From positions 97,655,228 through 97,719,227 of the forward strand of contig OY720344.1 in NCBI GenBank assembly GCA_963082975.1: a stretch of 64,000 nt of DNA, written 5' to 3'. The notes under the pieces are model-generated. The model had not been told where the DNA came from and did not search any database. It was given only the letters and a program-made list of their open reading frames with translations. The translations under genes and the position numbers were made by a program. This DNA comes from Labia minor. Its lineage: Eukaryota > Arthropoda > Insecta > Dermaptera > Spongiphoridae. Numbering within the stretch: the first letter of the stretch is position 1; the number at the start of each line of letters is the position of its first letter. Below are positions 9,521 to 20,619 of the stretch, in pieces.

Positions 9521-10565
9521 ACGACCACAAAAATAAACAGTTCAATATTACTGAAAGCTTTGCATTAGTCTTAACACAAATAATCATTAAATAATAATTT
9601 ATAAATAGCACTAGGACATTTGTTTATCATTTTGAACTATTCTTAGTTACAAATTTAGTTTAACTATTTATTTATTAATTGATTCACTATTATGTTAAAA
9701 GATATGTTAAGGATAAACATCTCAAAGAAAAAGCTAATTAAAGCAAATGTTTTTAAAAGATGTAGAAATATCATAGTAATAGTTATAATAGAAATATTTT
9801 TTTTTTAAAGTGTAAATTTTCAAATTTCAAATCTAAAGGCAGAGTAAAACAAACGAAACCCAAAGACATTCTCCTTTTTCTCAAATCTATATATTTTTAT
9901 TTTATTTTATTTTTAAGATTTTTTATGAATTGATATAATGAATATAATTAAAAAGTTTTTTTTTTATTTTTTTTTAAATAAACAAGCTCTTATATAATTA
10001 CAAGGGATTGTTTTTTTACTATATATGAATATATATATTTAAAAAAAAATGTTTTCTTAATTCTCTAATTAAAATGAAATACATTTATCGGTTTCTTTGA
10101 ATAATAAAAACCCCCGCGAGGATTCAATCTAATATTAATAATAATAAGTAAGGTTTTTTTTAACCGGAGCAATGAAAATCGTTGATCAATTTACTCGGTC
10201 CTTCAGGGAGAATAACTCCCTTTTCGTGAATAAGAATTATGAAAAAATGTCTGTTTCATTTCGTGAATATAATTTATAGGGGATGGAAGAAAAAAGATTT
10301 ATAACACCCTCCACCTACTCTCTTTCTAACTTTCTTTCTTTTTATTTTTAATGAATATATTTAAAAAAAAAAAAAATTTAAAGTTTATGCACATTAATTA
10401 AAAAAAAAATAGAATATATTTAAAACAAAAAACAAAAAAAAAAATTTTAATTAATGATCTAACAATGTTGATTGCAGAAAATTAATACAAAAAATAGTTT
10501 GTGACATAATCACTTAATTAAAGTTACATTTGGGACATTTTGATTAAATTTTAAATGATTTGGAT
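9521..10565. other. AT-rich stretch, no gene seen
   Basis: Poly-A and poly-T runs throughout. A short mixed patch (10155-10240, with cggtccttcagggagaataa) has no recognisable identity. Confidence 0.4.
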
Positions 10566-10573
10566 GTCTATAT
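10566..10573. repeat. Left 8-bp target-site duplication of the hAT element
   Basis: gtctatat, identical to 13871-13878 beyond the right end of the element. An 8-bp duplication is diagnostic of hAT transposition. Confidence 0.9.
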
Positions 10574-10959
10574 CATAGGTTCTTAAACTTATGTACTCCA
10601 CGGACCCCCACTTGAAAAAATTTTTTTTGACGGACCCCCATCACAACTTTAGGTACTTTACGTCATTTTATTAATTAATTTCTGGCTTACGATCTCATAA
10701 GGACAAGGATATATGATGAATATTTCTAACAGTGATTGGTGAATAACGATTTTTTTGCATATTGTAGAACACATTTTATTAGAAATTATAATATTGAAGA
10801 AAGAAAATACAAACATTGTCATAGCAACAAATCTCACAAATTATAATGGGTACTTACATTAAATTCATATAAATATTTTATAATTTTTTTCAGAAAATAT
10901 TAAATAAGAAATATTTTAAAAAATAACTGCATCTATCTCATTAAATATAACTTACATAT

Positions 10960-12819
10960 TTAATGAGATGTATGCAGTTGTTTTCTTGAAACAAGAATCT
11001 CAATATCTGGCTTAATATTGGAAACTTTTAATCTAAGATCCGGCTCTACATTTAATTTGTTTCTATATTTAGACTTAATATAAAATAGTACCGAAAAAGC
11101 TTGTTCGCATAAATATGTTGTGCAGAATGGAATCAAGTGTTGAAGTGCTTTATTTGCAAGCGCAGGATAATCTGACCTGAGAAGTAACCAAAAGTTGCTC
11201 AATTCAGTTTTGTTAAATTTTAGTTTATAAGTTGTATCACATGATAATTCCACGAGAATATCTTGTTCAGGTGCAGATAAATGTTTAGCATTTGTAATTT
11301 CCATATTAAATGGATCTCTGATCCAGTTATTGCAAGGATCAGGAGTAGAAAAATACTTCCTGAAGTTGCTTTTCAAAGTAATTAAATGTTCAACAAATAA
11401 TTGACGCGTTTGATTAAGCAATTTTTCACTGGAGCTTTCTATGAAATCATTGAGAGTTGGAAAAGACTCATATACACCGTTCTGGATGCGTTTCGACCAC
11501 AAGTCGATTTTTTTAATCATTGCTTCTATTTTATCTTCAACTTTAAATATATTTACAACAGTACCTTGCAGGCTCAAATTAAGTTCGTTCAATTTTGTAA
11601 AAATATCAGTCAAGTAAGCCACCTTAGCTAACCAGATAAAATCATTGAAACATTCGGTCAGTTCAAAATGCGCATCTATTAAAAACAATCGTATTTCATC
11701 TCGAAGCTCAAAAAGGCGAATGAGTACTTTCCCGCGGGACAACCAACGTACATCTGTATGTAATAATAAATGTGTATGTTGACTACCCATTTCCTCACAC
11801 AAAATTTTAAAAACTCTGGAATTAAGTGGACGAGCCTTAATGAAATTGACAATTTTAACTACTTCGTCTAATGTTCTTTTCAAATCTGGTGACATATTTT
11901 TGGCTGCTAATGATTCTCTGTGAATGCAGCAATGATTCCAAACAACCTGAGGCGCAACATTTTTAATAAGAGCAATCAATCCAGTTCTTGTACCTGACAT
12001 TGCACGAGCACCATCAGTGCAAATTCCAACACATTTTGGCCACTCTATTTCATTTTCGGTTATAAAATTATTCAAACTGTTAAATATGTCATTAGCTGTC
12101 GTTCGTGAAGGTAGTGAATCACAAAACAATACATCTTCTTGTATTTGATTTTCAAACTCATATCTAATGAAAGCTAACAAATTGGCATTATTAGTGACAT
12201 CAGTACTTTCATCCAATTGTAATGAGTAATAGTGACTTTTGCGCACTCTCGATATTAATTCTTCTTTTATATTACATGACATGTCTTCAATCCTATTCTT
12301 AACCGTATCATTTGATAATGAAATCAAATTTATATCGTTTGCTGCTTTAGTTCCTAACATTATATTTGTAATTACTTTTGTAGCAGGAAGAATTAATTGC
12401 TCTGCTATATTATGCGGCTTTCCTGCTTTAGCAATAAGTAGAGCTACTTCATATGATGCCATTACTGCTTTCTTACTCATACCACCAGATCCCGTCTTTA
12501 CCATCAATTTCTGACTTGAATTAAGTTCTTCTTTTTTCATTTTAAAAAATTCGATAGACTTACTAACATGCTCGCTGTGCTTTGTTTGTAAATGACGTCT
12601 GAGATTAGCAGGTTTCATACTTTCATTGGATAAACTTTCCTGACATAGAACGCAGACTGGTCTTTCCACATCATTGTTGCAAATATAAGTAAATCCAAAT
12701 GATAAATAATCATCCGAATATTTTCTAGTTTTGCGTTTCTTGGTAGAGTTTGCTGTTGATGCCTCATCATCTGATTCTTTCCGTTTCTGTGTTGAACCAG
12801 TTTGTAGCCAACGATCCAT
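10960..12819 (-). CDS. hAT transposase, ZBED5/FAM200/SCAND3-like, 619 aa
   Basis: A transposase predicted to cut and paste its own element in the nucleus. The N-terminus has a basic stretch (KKRKTRK, residues 27-33), probably a nuclear signal, then a BED-type zinc finger with C56, C59, H76 and H81 (PVCVLC and LRRHLQTKH). The RNase H-like core shows LDESTD (D203), ICTDGARAMSG (D269) and the hAT motif CEQAFS (E572), fitting the DDE triad; C297, C298 and H300 and DVRWLSRG (356-363) are further family landmarks. The C-terminal dimerisation region (about 555-619) includes YRNKLNVEPDLRLKVSNI and ends HTSH, as in ZBED5/FAM200-like proteins. Length is normal for this lineage. The start MDRWLQTG is the first in-frame ATG and fits the family's usual N-terminus. 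No stop or frameshift interrupts it. It could in principle be domesticated, but its intact ends and duplication argue for a transposon. The ORFs at 11401, 12239 and 12615 are shadows. Confidence 0.93.
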   Translation of the reverse strand: MDRWLQTGSTQKRKESDDEASTANSTKKRKTRKYSDDYLSFGFTYICNNDVERPVCVLCQESLSNESMKPANLRRHLQTKHSEHVSKSIEFFKMKKEELNSSQKLMVKTGSGGMSKKAVMASYEVALLIAKAGKPHNIAEQLILPATKVITNIMLGTKAANDINLISLSNDTVKNRIEDMSCNIKEELISRVRKSHYYSLQLDESTDVTNNANLLAFIRYEFENQIQEDVLFCDSLPSRTTANDIFNSLNNFITENEIEWPKCVGICTDGARAMSGTRTGLIALIKNVAPQVVWNHCCIHRESLAAKNMSPDLKRTLDEVVKIVNFIKARPLNSRVFKILCEEMGSQHTHLLLHTDVRWLSRGKVLIRLFELRDEIRLFLIDAHFELTECFNDFIWLAKVAYLTDIFTKLNELNLSLQGTVVNIFKVEDKIEAMIKKIDLWSKRIQNGVYESFPTLNDFIESSSEKLLNQTRQLFVEHLITLKSNFRKYFSTPDPCNNWIRDPFNMEITNAKHLSAPEQDILVELSCDTTYKLKFNKTELSNFWLLLRSDYPALANKALQHLIPFCTTYLCEQAFSVLFYIKSKYRNKLNVEPDLRLKVSNIKPDIEILVSRKQLHTSH

Positions 12820-12889
12820 TTTATGGAGTAATTTATTAACATTGAACTACAATAATATAAATATAATATAAATATAATATAAATATAAC

Positions 12890-13402
12890 GAATTATTATT
12901 TACTAGCTATGTTTTAATATGATTTTAAATGAATGTTTTAATATCATTTTAAATGAATGTTTTAAATCATTTTAATAAATGTTTTAAATCATTTTAAATA
13001 AATGATTTAATATCATTTTAAATGAATATTAATTTATATAATAAATATATTTCGTAATTTGATTCTAAAATATTATTAATTTCGTAATTTGATTCTAAAA
13101 TATTATTAAAATAAATATTTTTTATTCATAAAACTAACTTATACTTACTCTCAAAAACAGCCTTTCTGGGAAATTGCAAAATGTGTTTAGTGTTTTTATA
13201 AAATAATGATCATGCAAATTACACTAAAAATTAAAAAAAATTATTAGCTATAATAAACTATTATTAGCTATAATTTAATTATAATTAATTAAATTAATAA
13301 AAATAATTTAAAGATACAACTCGTTGAGAAATGAACTTATAATTAACATTAATAAAAATAATTTAAAGATACAACTCGTTGAGAAATGAACTTATAATTA
13401 AC
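12890..13402. repeat. Tandem duplications in the hAT 5' region
   Basis: Three arrays lie upstream of the transposase start. At about 12910-13030 there are diverged 20-25-bp units built on gttttaatatcattttaaat. At about 13048-13110 there are two copies of a 30-bp unit, ttcgtaatttgattctaaaa plus ten bases. At about 13290-13402 there are two virtually identical copies of a unit of just over 50 bp containing aagatacaactcgttgagaa. Such repeats may modulate expression or simply reflect slippage. Confidence 0.8.
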
Positions 13403-13870
13403 ATTTGCTTTAAAACTGTTTAAAACCCCAGAGTGGACGCTGACAATTTGGGTTTTTCCGGGTAAGACTGTCCCCTCCCCTGGTTTTCCCCAATAACAAA
13501 GTGAAAGAAAATTCCCTTATATGCCTCCCCTTCCGAGCCCCTAAGAGGGGTTATTTTAAAGGAACAATCGAAAAATGATTTTAAATGAATGAATGGATGA
13601 AAATTCAAATTTTATATATAGTTTTTTATATATGTTTATTTATTCACAAAAAATTAATTGACATAATTATCAATTTAATAAAATAAAATAGTATTATTAA
13701 TAGTATTAAATTATAGCCGTAATTCTCTAGGAGGATATAGTTAAACAATGAACTTTAAATATTTATATATGTATATATTTTTACGATGATTTTTTTCCGA
13801 GGACCGCGGACCCCCAGTAAAGGCTTCGCGGACCCCCAGGGGTCCGCGGACCACAGTTTAAGAACCACTG

Positions 13871-13878
13871 GTCTATAT
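13871..13878. repeat. Right 8-bp target-site duplication of the hAT element
   Basis: gtctatat, pairing with 10566-10573. Confidence 0.9.
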
Positions 13879-14360
13879 AAATCACTCTATTGATATCCAA
13901 AGTATCCAGACATATTCTCTCTCTATCTTGAATCATTTCGATTCAATTTCTATCCTCCCCAATTTTCTCTTAACTGATTTTGTTTTGGTCTTCTCAAAAA
14001 CAAACTTCTTCTCACAAATACCCTTAATTTTATTATTTTAAATTTTCTGAAAGCATAAATATGATACCATCTCTTTTTCAAATTTTTTCAACAAATACTT
14101 TCATGTTTTTCGCAATACTTTCATGTTTTTCGGCATATAAATTCTTCAAAAAATCTTGAAACTATTCTCGTGAATGAATTGAACTAATATCAATCACAAT
14201 ATTGTTGAAACTTTATATTAATAATTAAATAAAAATATGTACCTATAAATTTTAATATCACAAAATTAATCTTATCTTTCTTTCATAAACTATTTAAAAT
14301 ATAGGAAAAAGGAAAAAAAGAAGCTCGCGTTGCATTTTAATTACTAATTAAATAAAATTG

Positions 14361-14391
<31 letters not shown>

Positions 14392-14530
14392 AGAACAAAA
14401 AAAAATAAATCAAATTAATTATTCATGTCTTTTTAATGGATTTACTTATTTAAATATTCAATGAAAACTCTTATTTTTAAATAATGATTATAAATTATAT
14501 CAGGAAGAGGGCGAACTAACGTATTTATTT

Positions 14531-14573
<43 letters not shown>

Positions 14574-14654
14574 TTTTTCTTCTAAGGGTTCATGTCTTAA
14601 TCTTCTTGTCCATTAATATATTATTATGTATATTTTCAAATAAATATATACTAA
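13879..14654. other. AT-rich stretch with (TA)n runs
   Basis: (AT)n arrays lie at about 14363-14391 and 14536-14568, with the duplicated phrase actttcatgtttttcg near 14098-14130. No gene seen. Confidence 0.5.
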
Positions 14655-15121
14655 GTAGCTGCTCAGACCGCCTTCGGCGCTCTCCACACCCAAACGGGGG
14701 CTCTACCCCCTGTACCCCCGAGTGATACATAGTATTTGGTTGAAAGTCTGTATGTAAAAGGGACGTGAGAGAGATAGGACAGAGTAGGAGTTAGATGGTT
14801 ATAGCTCAGGAGAGGGACACTTGGAGAAACGTGGTTGTTGCGGCCAAGAACTTTCGAGTACCGTAAAGCCCAGAGGTAGATAGATAGATAGATATAACAT
14901 ATACAATAATAATATATAATTAATTTACTGATTAACTTAAATTATATTTTAAATAAGAACACAAAAAAATGAATGTTTTATGTAATATACTGATTGAAAC
15001 AAAATGGATGAAAATCTTTTACATACAGACTTTCAACCAAATACTATGTATCACTCGGGGGTCTAGGGAAAGAGACCCCGTTTAGGTGTGAAGAGCGCCG
15101 AAGGCGGTCTGAGCAGCTAGT
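14655..15121. mobile_element. Family A unit: CTAG/hairpin ends flanking a LINE 3' end
   Basis: The left end (tagctgctcagaccgccttc) and the right end (gaaggcggtctgagcagcta) are inverse copies of a roughly 100-130-bp module containing atacatagtatttggttgaa and its inverse. The module has GC-rich palindromes (cgccttcggcg, gggggctctaccccc) and terminates in CTAG followed by T. Between the ends is the LINE 3' tail (14757-14880) and an AT-rich spacer. The same arrangement occurs at 29395-31055. A hairpin several bases before CTAG recalls Helitron 3' ends, but inverted copies at both ends are not typical, so the class is open. Confidence 0.5.
14757..14880 (+). mobile_element. LINE 3' end, copy L2, inside family A unit
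   Basis: Sequence gggacgtgagagagatagg through ggttgttgcggccaagaact to aagcccagaggtagatagat matches the other LINE tails in the window (coding equivalent WRNVVAAAKNF). It is severely 5'-truncated. A short (atag)n run follows. Confidence 0.7.
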
Positions 15122-16727
15122 ATATATATAAGTATATACATTAAAAAATATTTGAAAATTTGATTAAATGATTTTGAACCTTAATTACTTCTTTTCTTGA
15201 AATTGTTGATTATCTATCCTTACAAGTTTATTATATTGTAGATTCATGAATTATAAGATTGAATTAGGTGTTGGTTATTTATAAAATTTATATTTAATAA
15301 ATCAAAAATTAATATATAAAGAGAAATTATCCAAAAGAGATGATTTTTATTTAAATTTTGTAATATAGATTTAATACAAAAAAAAAAAAAAAATCAACAA
15401 TCGGTCGGTAGCTGTAATCCTAAATATTATCCCAGGTGATTAGGTCAAAAGTTCATCTATGGAGAGCATCCCAGCGATGAATATAATTATTTGTGAAGTG
15501 GACCTCTACGAAATGAAATAAATAGGAAATAGGTTTTCTTTCTATATTTATTTTTCTATTTTTTCCAACTTTATTAACTTAACTTTTCTTTTATAATATA
15601 TATATAATATATAAAAATAAAAACTGAAATTTAAGATGACCTCTAGTCAAATTTCTTGTAGTTTCCAACACTTTGATAAAATATTTTTACTTATTAATAT
15701 CCAAGAGTTATTATTTTTGTTTTTATCTTTAAATCAATATCATCAATAATAATTATCATTAAAATTAATTTGAATTAAATAAACAAGTTGTTTTGTGTAA
15801 TTCATAGCTAAAATGCATTATTATCAGAAATATAATGGAACCGTTAAGAATGCATTTCGATTCGTTTTGATGTGCCTCATCAATAATAGCTCTATACTCT
15901 TCAATGATATCCACAAATAATATTATTAAAAAATTATAGAAATTAATTATTCTGCTAAAAAGAAAAGAATTATGATTAAAAGCGAAAGGATCAATAAAGA
16001 TTTTTTTTCATTTCGAAGAAATAACATACATAATTTTTTTCAAGGTAAATGAAGTTGTAGACACAAATATATATCTATCTTAAAATTTATTATCCGTAGA
16101 ATTTATTATTCACTTTCTCAGATAATGTGTGTTTCACTTCTAAAAATAAAATATTAGAGAAAGTTTAAATATAATTTAAGATGTCAGATAAAATTTCTTA
16201 AAAATATATAATTTAAATATTTTCACCCAAATCTTCCAAATGGTTTTTATTTACAATATTTTATGAAAAGTACAATGAAATAAATTTTGAGGTAAAGACT
16301 TAGCTGTACAATAGAGCTGTTAAATCAGCGATGACACGTTATCAAACTGTTATTTCAAATGATAGAAGAAATAATGTACATTTGATAAACGGATTAATAA
16401 ATATCAGAAGATTTGTTTGAAGTTATATAAGCTGGTTTGTAAATCAAACAAGAATGGTGGAATTGTCATTGTTCAAGAAATGAATCAACTTGATATTAAA
16501 TATTTTAATAGTACTAGTTCATTTTGAATTTCATATTCTCCACACTTGGAGATAATTAAAATTGATATTTATGTGAAAAGAAGATAATAGCATATTTGTT
16601 AATCGATTTCATATATTTTAAATAATATATCTAATGAGTTTAATTAAACAAATGTTAAATGGTTTAATAAGCTTTATATATACAGTTTTTTAATCAAAAA
16701 ATTTAATCTCATCTAAAATAAAGTAAG
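15122..16727. other. AT-rich stretch, no gene seen
   Basis: A poly-A run lies at 15380-15393. A brief mixed stretch at 15395-15520 (aatcggtcggtagctgtaat, gtggacctctacgaaatg) could not be identified. Confidence 0.4.
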
Positions 16728-16728
16728 T

Positions 16729-16963
16729 AACTTCTGGCTTTTGAACATCCTATGAAAATACTGTTCCAATCAAGTTAGTTACCGCCTAAATGAGAGGTGT
16801 TGTATGATCAGTACAACAAATTTTTTGATCGGAGGCTGCTACTACTTATTTCAATTAGCTTCCAAAAGCTGAAGGAAAATTCCCTTTGCTATTCCTGGGG
16901 TTTCAAACCCTAGTCTAGCAGTTTACTAGACAAACTTTCTGCCCATCAAGCTACCGGGGAACT
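16729..16963 (-). repeat. tRNA-derived SINE, copy S5 (diverged)
   Basis: It keeps cttctggcttttgaacatcc, tgtatgatcagtacaac, tgatcggaggctgctactac and a B-box relic (gggtttcaaaccctag, a palindromic derivative). The head region includes aagctaccgggg at the 5' end. Confidence 0.6.
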
Positions 16964-17208
16964 ATTTTTTTTTTATCTTATCTACTATTATTAATTGATA
17001 AATAATAGAACAATACAAAAAAATATTTAGCAAATATGTATAATAGTCGGCTGTAGAATAGCCAGTTGTCACATAACTTCTTGGCTGAATAGTAAACTGC
17101 AGAATCCTTTCAATACTAAAATTATACATTATAAATTCCAATAATTATACTATAAAATGGCAATTGTTATCTTAATAAATACTAAACAAAGATAATACAA
17201 AAAAAAAT

Positions 17209-17850
17209 AAGTTGACCTGTGGCCAGGTCCGAACCGACCGACGGTTTGAAGTAAATTAATTAGCAGCTACAGAAACAATTTCAAATAATTTTAATATATC
17301 TATTAATGTAATAAAAAACATATAGGCATATAACATAAATATTTTTAATTTTATTTTATTTATAATATATATATGTAAGACCAGGCTGTGACGTCATGAA
17401 TGGCTGGATGACGTCATATAATTTTAAATCAAGAAAAAACTAATAAATATGATTTTCCCGAGGATAAAACCAATACAAAGTGCATGATTCGTGGTGATAT
17501 ATAAAAAAATCTCCTCATGTGAAATTTGGTGTGAAAATAACCCTTCCCTTCCTATCGTCGATCGCTAATACTACCACTTCCGGTTCACGGATTTGCACCA
17601 AAAGTTGATCAATTCATCCCACTGATGCATTAAGTAAATATATCAAATTTCATCAAAATCGGTTGAGCCGTTCAGGCTGTACACATCTATACGGACGGAC
17701 AGACGGACGGACAGACAGACGGACAGACATCATGCTAAAAATACTTTTTTCTGTTTAGAAAATGCATGATTCGTGGAGATATGTAAAAATCTCCACATGT
17801 GAAATTTGGTGTGAAAACAATACCTCCCTTACTATCGTCGGTCGGTAAAA
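17209..17850 (+). mobile_element. Family C HINE-like element, copy C3 (full length)
   Basis: It has the complete start (aagttgacctgtggccagg), (GGAC/AGAC)n core at 17693-17726 and end (cgtcggtcggtaaaa). A tandem tgacgtcatgaatggctgga/tgacgtcat pair (17390-17420) is also conserved in the other copies; TGACGTCA is a CRE-type word. Confidence 0.75.
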
Positions 17851-18486
17851 ATATGCAATTTTTAAAAAAAATAATTAATGAATGTAGGAGAGTTTGACAG
17901 GATTGTTCACTCTATTTATAATCCATATGTGAAAGACTTAAAAGAAAGATCATGAATGAATGATTTTATAGAATAAACAAAAATATAAAAAATATAATAG
18001 TTTATGTTTAAATTGAATTCCCATAATTATCTACCTGATCTGACAATACCATTTGTTTTAATATTTTAAATTAGAATGGCCTATTAAAAAAAATGAAATA
18101 AAAAACAACAGGAAATAAAAATGAAAAAAAATTATACAAATGCAAATTATTTCCCTATTTAGAGTGTGAGTGAAAGAGGTAATTTGCGTTTATGAAAACA
18201 AAAATTCTCCCATTCGCTTTATTTGAAGTTAATTTTCACTAATTTACTTTTGATTAGTTTTTGCTAAATACCAGCAAAGCAAACCTCGTAGAGATAGTTG
18301 ATAATTTCATTCATTTACATATCTAGTTTTAACTAATTACCTAAAATTGACTCCATCAAAGTCATTATGGTATTTAGCTATATAATTATATTATGCTTAC
18401 AACTACAATAATAATTTTTTTTTTTGAAATTCGTTAATGATTTTTTTCAATAACATATATAAAAATCAAGATTTTTTATAATTTAT
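17851..18486. other. AT-rich stretch, no gene seen
   Basis: No ORF, repeat end or RNA gene recognised. Confidence 0.4.
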
Positions 18487-18487
18487 A

Positions 18488-18608
18488 GGACTCCACAGGG
18501 TGAGAGGATAGCGTAGCTGCCTCAGATTCTCGTGGCCCCGGGTTCAAGTCCCGGGCCTGGCAAGGGAATTTTTCTAGCTGGGGTCTATGAGACGTAGTCA
18601 ACCCAGCC
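18488..18608 (+). repeat. tRNA-derived SINE, copy S6 (5' head only)
   Basis: This is the cleanest tRNA-like head in the window: gatagcgtagctgcctcag (A-box region), tctcgtggccccgggttcaa (B box) and gtcccgggcctggcaagg. It stops after gacgtagtcaacccagcc, so the 3' body and tail are missing. Confidence 0.75.
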
Positions 18609-18773
18609 ATTACATTATAATATTTATGGACAAAAAAAAGAAAATAAGTGTTTCATGAGACGTGACTCGGATGAGTTGTAAGTTTTTTCATGGGGAAACC
18701 AATTGGTTAAAACTGTGATTATATAATTAACAGAATATATGAGAATTACCATAGATAAAATAATAATTAAGAC

Positions 18774-19215
18774 CAGTGTTTCTCAACTTTTTTTTGCCAT
18801 GCCCCACCTTAAATTATTATGCCCCCTTATGTAACATACATAATTTTTAATATTAAAATATTGAATTGCTTAATTAAGAAACTTAAATGACCACGAAACA
18901 CATTAAGTAAATTTTTAAAACATAGAATGAAAAACTAAATTTAAAATTCGAAATAATTTTAATAAAGATTTTTTTATAATAATTCAATATTTTAATTTAG
19001 TGAGATCCTTGCCCTTGATGCTTGCTCCACAGAGATTTTATGGTAGGTTCCAATTTGGTTAGCTTCAGTCTCAAGTCCCCCCGTTCTGTTATATCCAGAC
19101 GATTTCTTTTTTTTACCAGCATCAAAAGGTTTAAACTCGTGTCAATTTTCGAATTGGCCCCCCTTCACAATCAAATTCCCCTGAAGGGGCGTGGACTCCA
19201 CGTCAAAAAACACAG
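18774..19215 (-). mobile_element. Deleted hAT element with transposase C-terminus
   Basis: One end reads cagtgtttctcaacttttt followed by atgccccacc, a classic hAT terminus. The other, ggcgtggactccacgtcaaa ending aacacag, is a worn inverse of it. Flanking octamers attaagac and aaatagac agree only partly. Between them lies the C-terminal end of a transposase (18997-19153). It is an internally deleted, inactive copy of a different hAT lineage from the element at 10574. Confidence 0.65.
18997..19153 (-). pseudogene. hAT transposase C-terminal fragment
   Basis: The minus-strand frame reads NRLDITERGDLRLKLTNLEP, then IKSLCSKHQGQGSH and a stop. It aligns with YRNKLNVEPDLRLKVSNIKP...SRKQLHTSH of the transposase at 10960, i.e. 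the dimerisation tail. Everything N-terminal to it, including the catalytic residues, is gone. The plus-strand ORF 19022-19357 is its shadow. Confidence 0.75.
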
Positions 19216-20206
19216 AAATAGACGGATGTATGTGTTGCTGTTTGGATTTAATGGTGTTCAGTCAAAAAATTTCAAGTTCAATATTACCACCGAACTTGTC
19301 CAATATTTAATTAATAATCATAATAATATTTCAATAAATTATACATTTAAAATCTGATTTTATATAATATCAAAATATATTTCCATAATACATACTACTT
19401 ATATTCAACAAAAATTAATTATAATTTAATAATAAAAATAAAATTAAAAAAAAAAAAAAATTATTCATGAGATATAAATATATATTAAATTTAAATAATA
19501 ATAAAAAATTATGCTATTTTAGAAGAACTTGATGAGCCACTATATTTTTAAGATGGGGTAATTTTCTACTTTAACAATTTTTTCATAGGATAATGTTTTG
19601 TAACTGATAATTGAACAAATTTAATAATTTTAATAAAAAATAAGTGATAATCAATAGTCATAATTTAACAGTAGTGAAGTTCGCAAGCTATTTAATGAAA
19701 ACATGGTGGTAGTTTAGATATCGGATTATCATTAACACTTTTGAAAACCAGATGGAAATAAACTAGTAATATTTCCGCTCGGATAAAACAGGTTTGCAAC
19801 AGGCTCGTTTAAAAAAAAAAGATTGCCACACTTCATTTCGATCTCAGACAGCGAAAATAGAACTAAAACAGTGTCAAGTTCTGTAAAAGAACCTGTTGCC
19901 ATTGTTTTTGTTGCTTTCTATCGAATTCAAATAAATTATTAATCATTAATATTAGTAGGATGAAAATAAAGTTATTGGGGGGAAAAAAAAGATTATGCAA
20001 AGAGAAAGAGTTTTGGATTCTATGAGAACAATCTGATGTTAGATGAATTTTGTTCTCAAGGAATCAAGAAGAGGAACAAGATAGTATTTGTTATCAACCT
20101 CCAAATCTTAAAAACTAAAATAAATGTATAATTCTTCTATTCTCTGAGAGATTTTTGAAGTTTCTTTTTTTTTAATTTTTGATTTAAATTAATTTATCTT
20201 TTATAG
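19216..20206. other. AT-rich stretch, no gene seen
   Basis: A patch at 19790-19915 has more balanced composition (cgctcggataaaacaggttt, tcgatctcagacagcg), but no ORF or repeat end was recognised. Confidence 0.35.
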
Positions 20207-20415
20207 CAGTTTTTCTCAAACTTTTTTTTACCGCGGCACACTTTTAACGGTTTAAAAATTTGGCGGCACACAAAGAAAAATATAAGTTTAAAAGCTTACT
20301 ATATTGAAAAAAAGTGGTCCCAAAAACGGTTTACCTTTTTTTTAAGAACCAAATTGAAAAAATTAAGAAAAAAAAATCGGAAGTCATAATCTCGCGGCAC
20401 ACTAAAGTGCAAAAT
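20207..20415. mobile_element. hAT-type MITE, right end missing
   Basis: It starts cagtttttctcaaacttttt followed by accgcggcacac, a standard hAT MITE terminus. Inverse gcggcacac blocks appear near 20395-20403, but the terminal inverted repeat at that side is absent. It carries the internal module shared with other MITEs (cttttttttaagaaccaaat). Confidence 0.6.
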
Positions 20416-20619
20416 AATAAAATTCTTATTATCTTTTCAATCATTATTATTTATTTATTTTATTTAATTAATCCTTTTTGTTGTATACTGGACATTCTTT
20501 TTCTTTCTGTATTTTAAAAATTTTGCAATGATTTTTGTATCATTTGCACCTTATTTCTGAAATAATTTAAGGATTTTATAATTATTATATATTTTTGTTT
20601 CCTGCCTACCTATCTACCT

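Larger units (their letters stand above)
10574..13870 (-). mobile_element. Complete autonomous-type hAT transposon
   Basis: A 3,297-bp element bounded by a perfect 8-bp duplication (gtctatat). Its ends are cataggttcttaaact and the inverse of cagtggttcttaaact, sharing ggttcttaaact. Subterminal copies of cgcggaccccca occur at both ends and are probably the transposase binding repeats. It encodes one uninterrupted transposase on the minus strand, leaving about 1.05 kb upstream of the start and 0.39 kb beyond the stop. The upstream part contains tandem duplications. The complete frame and perfect duplication imply a comparatively recent insertion. A deleted relative lies at 36908-37711. Confidence 0.92.
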
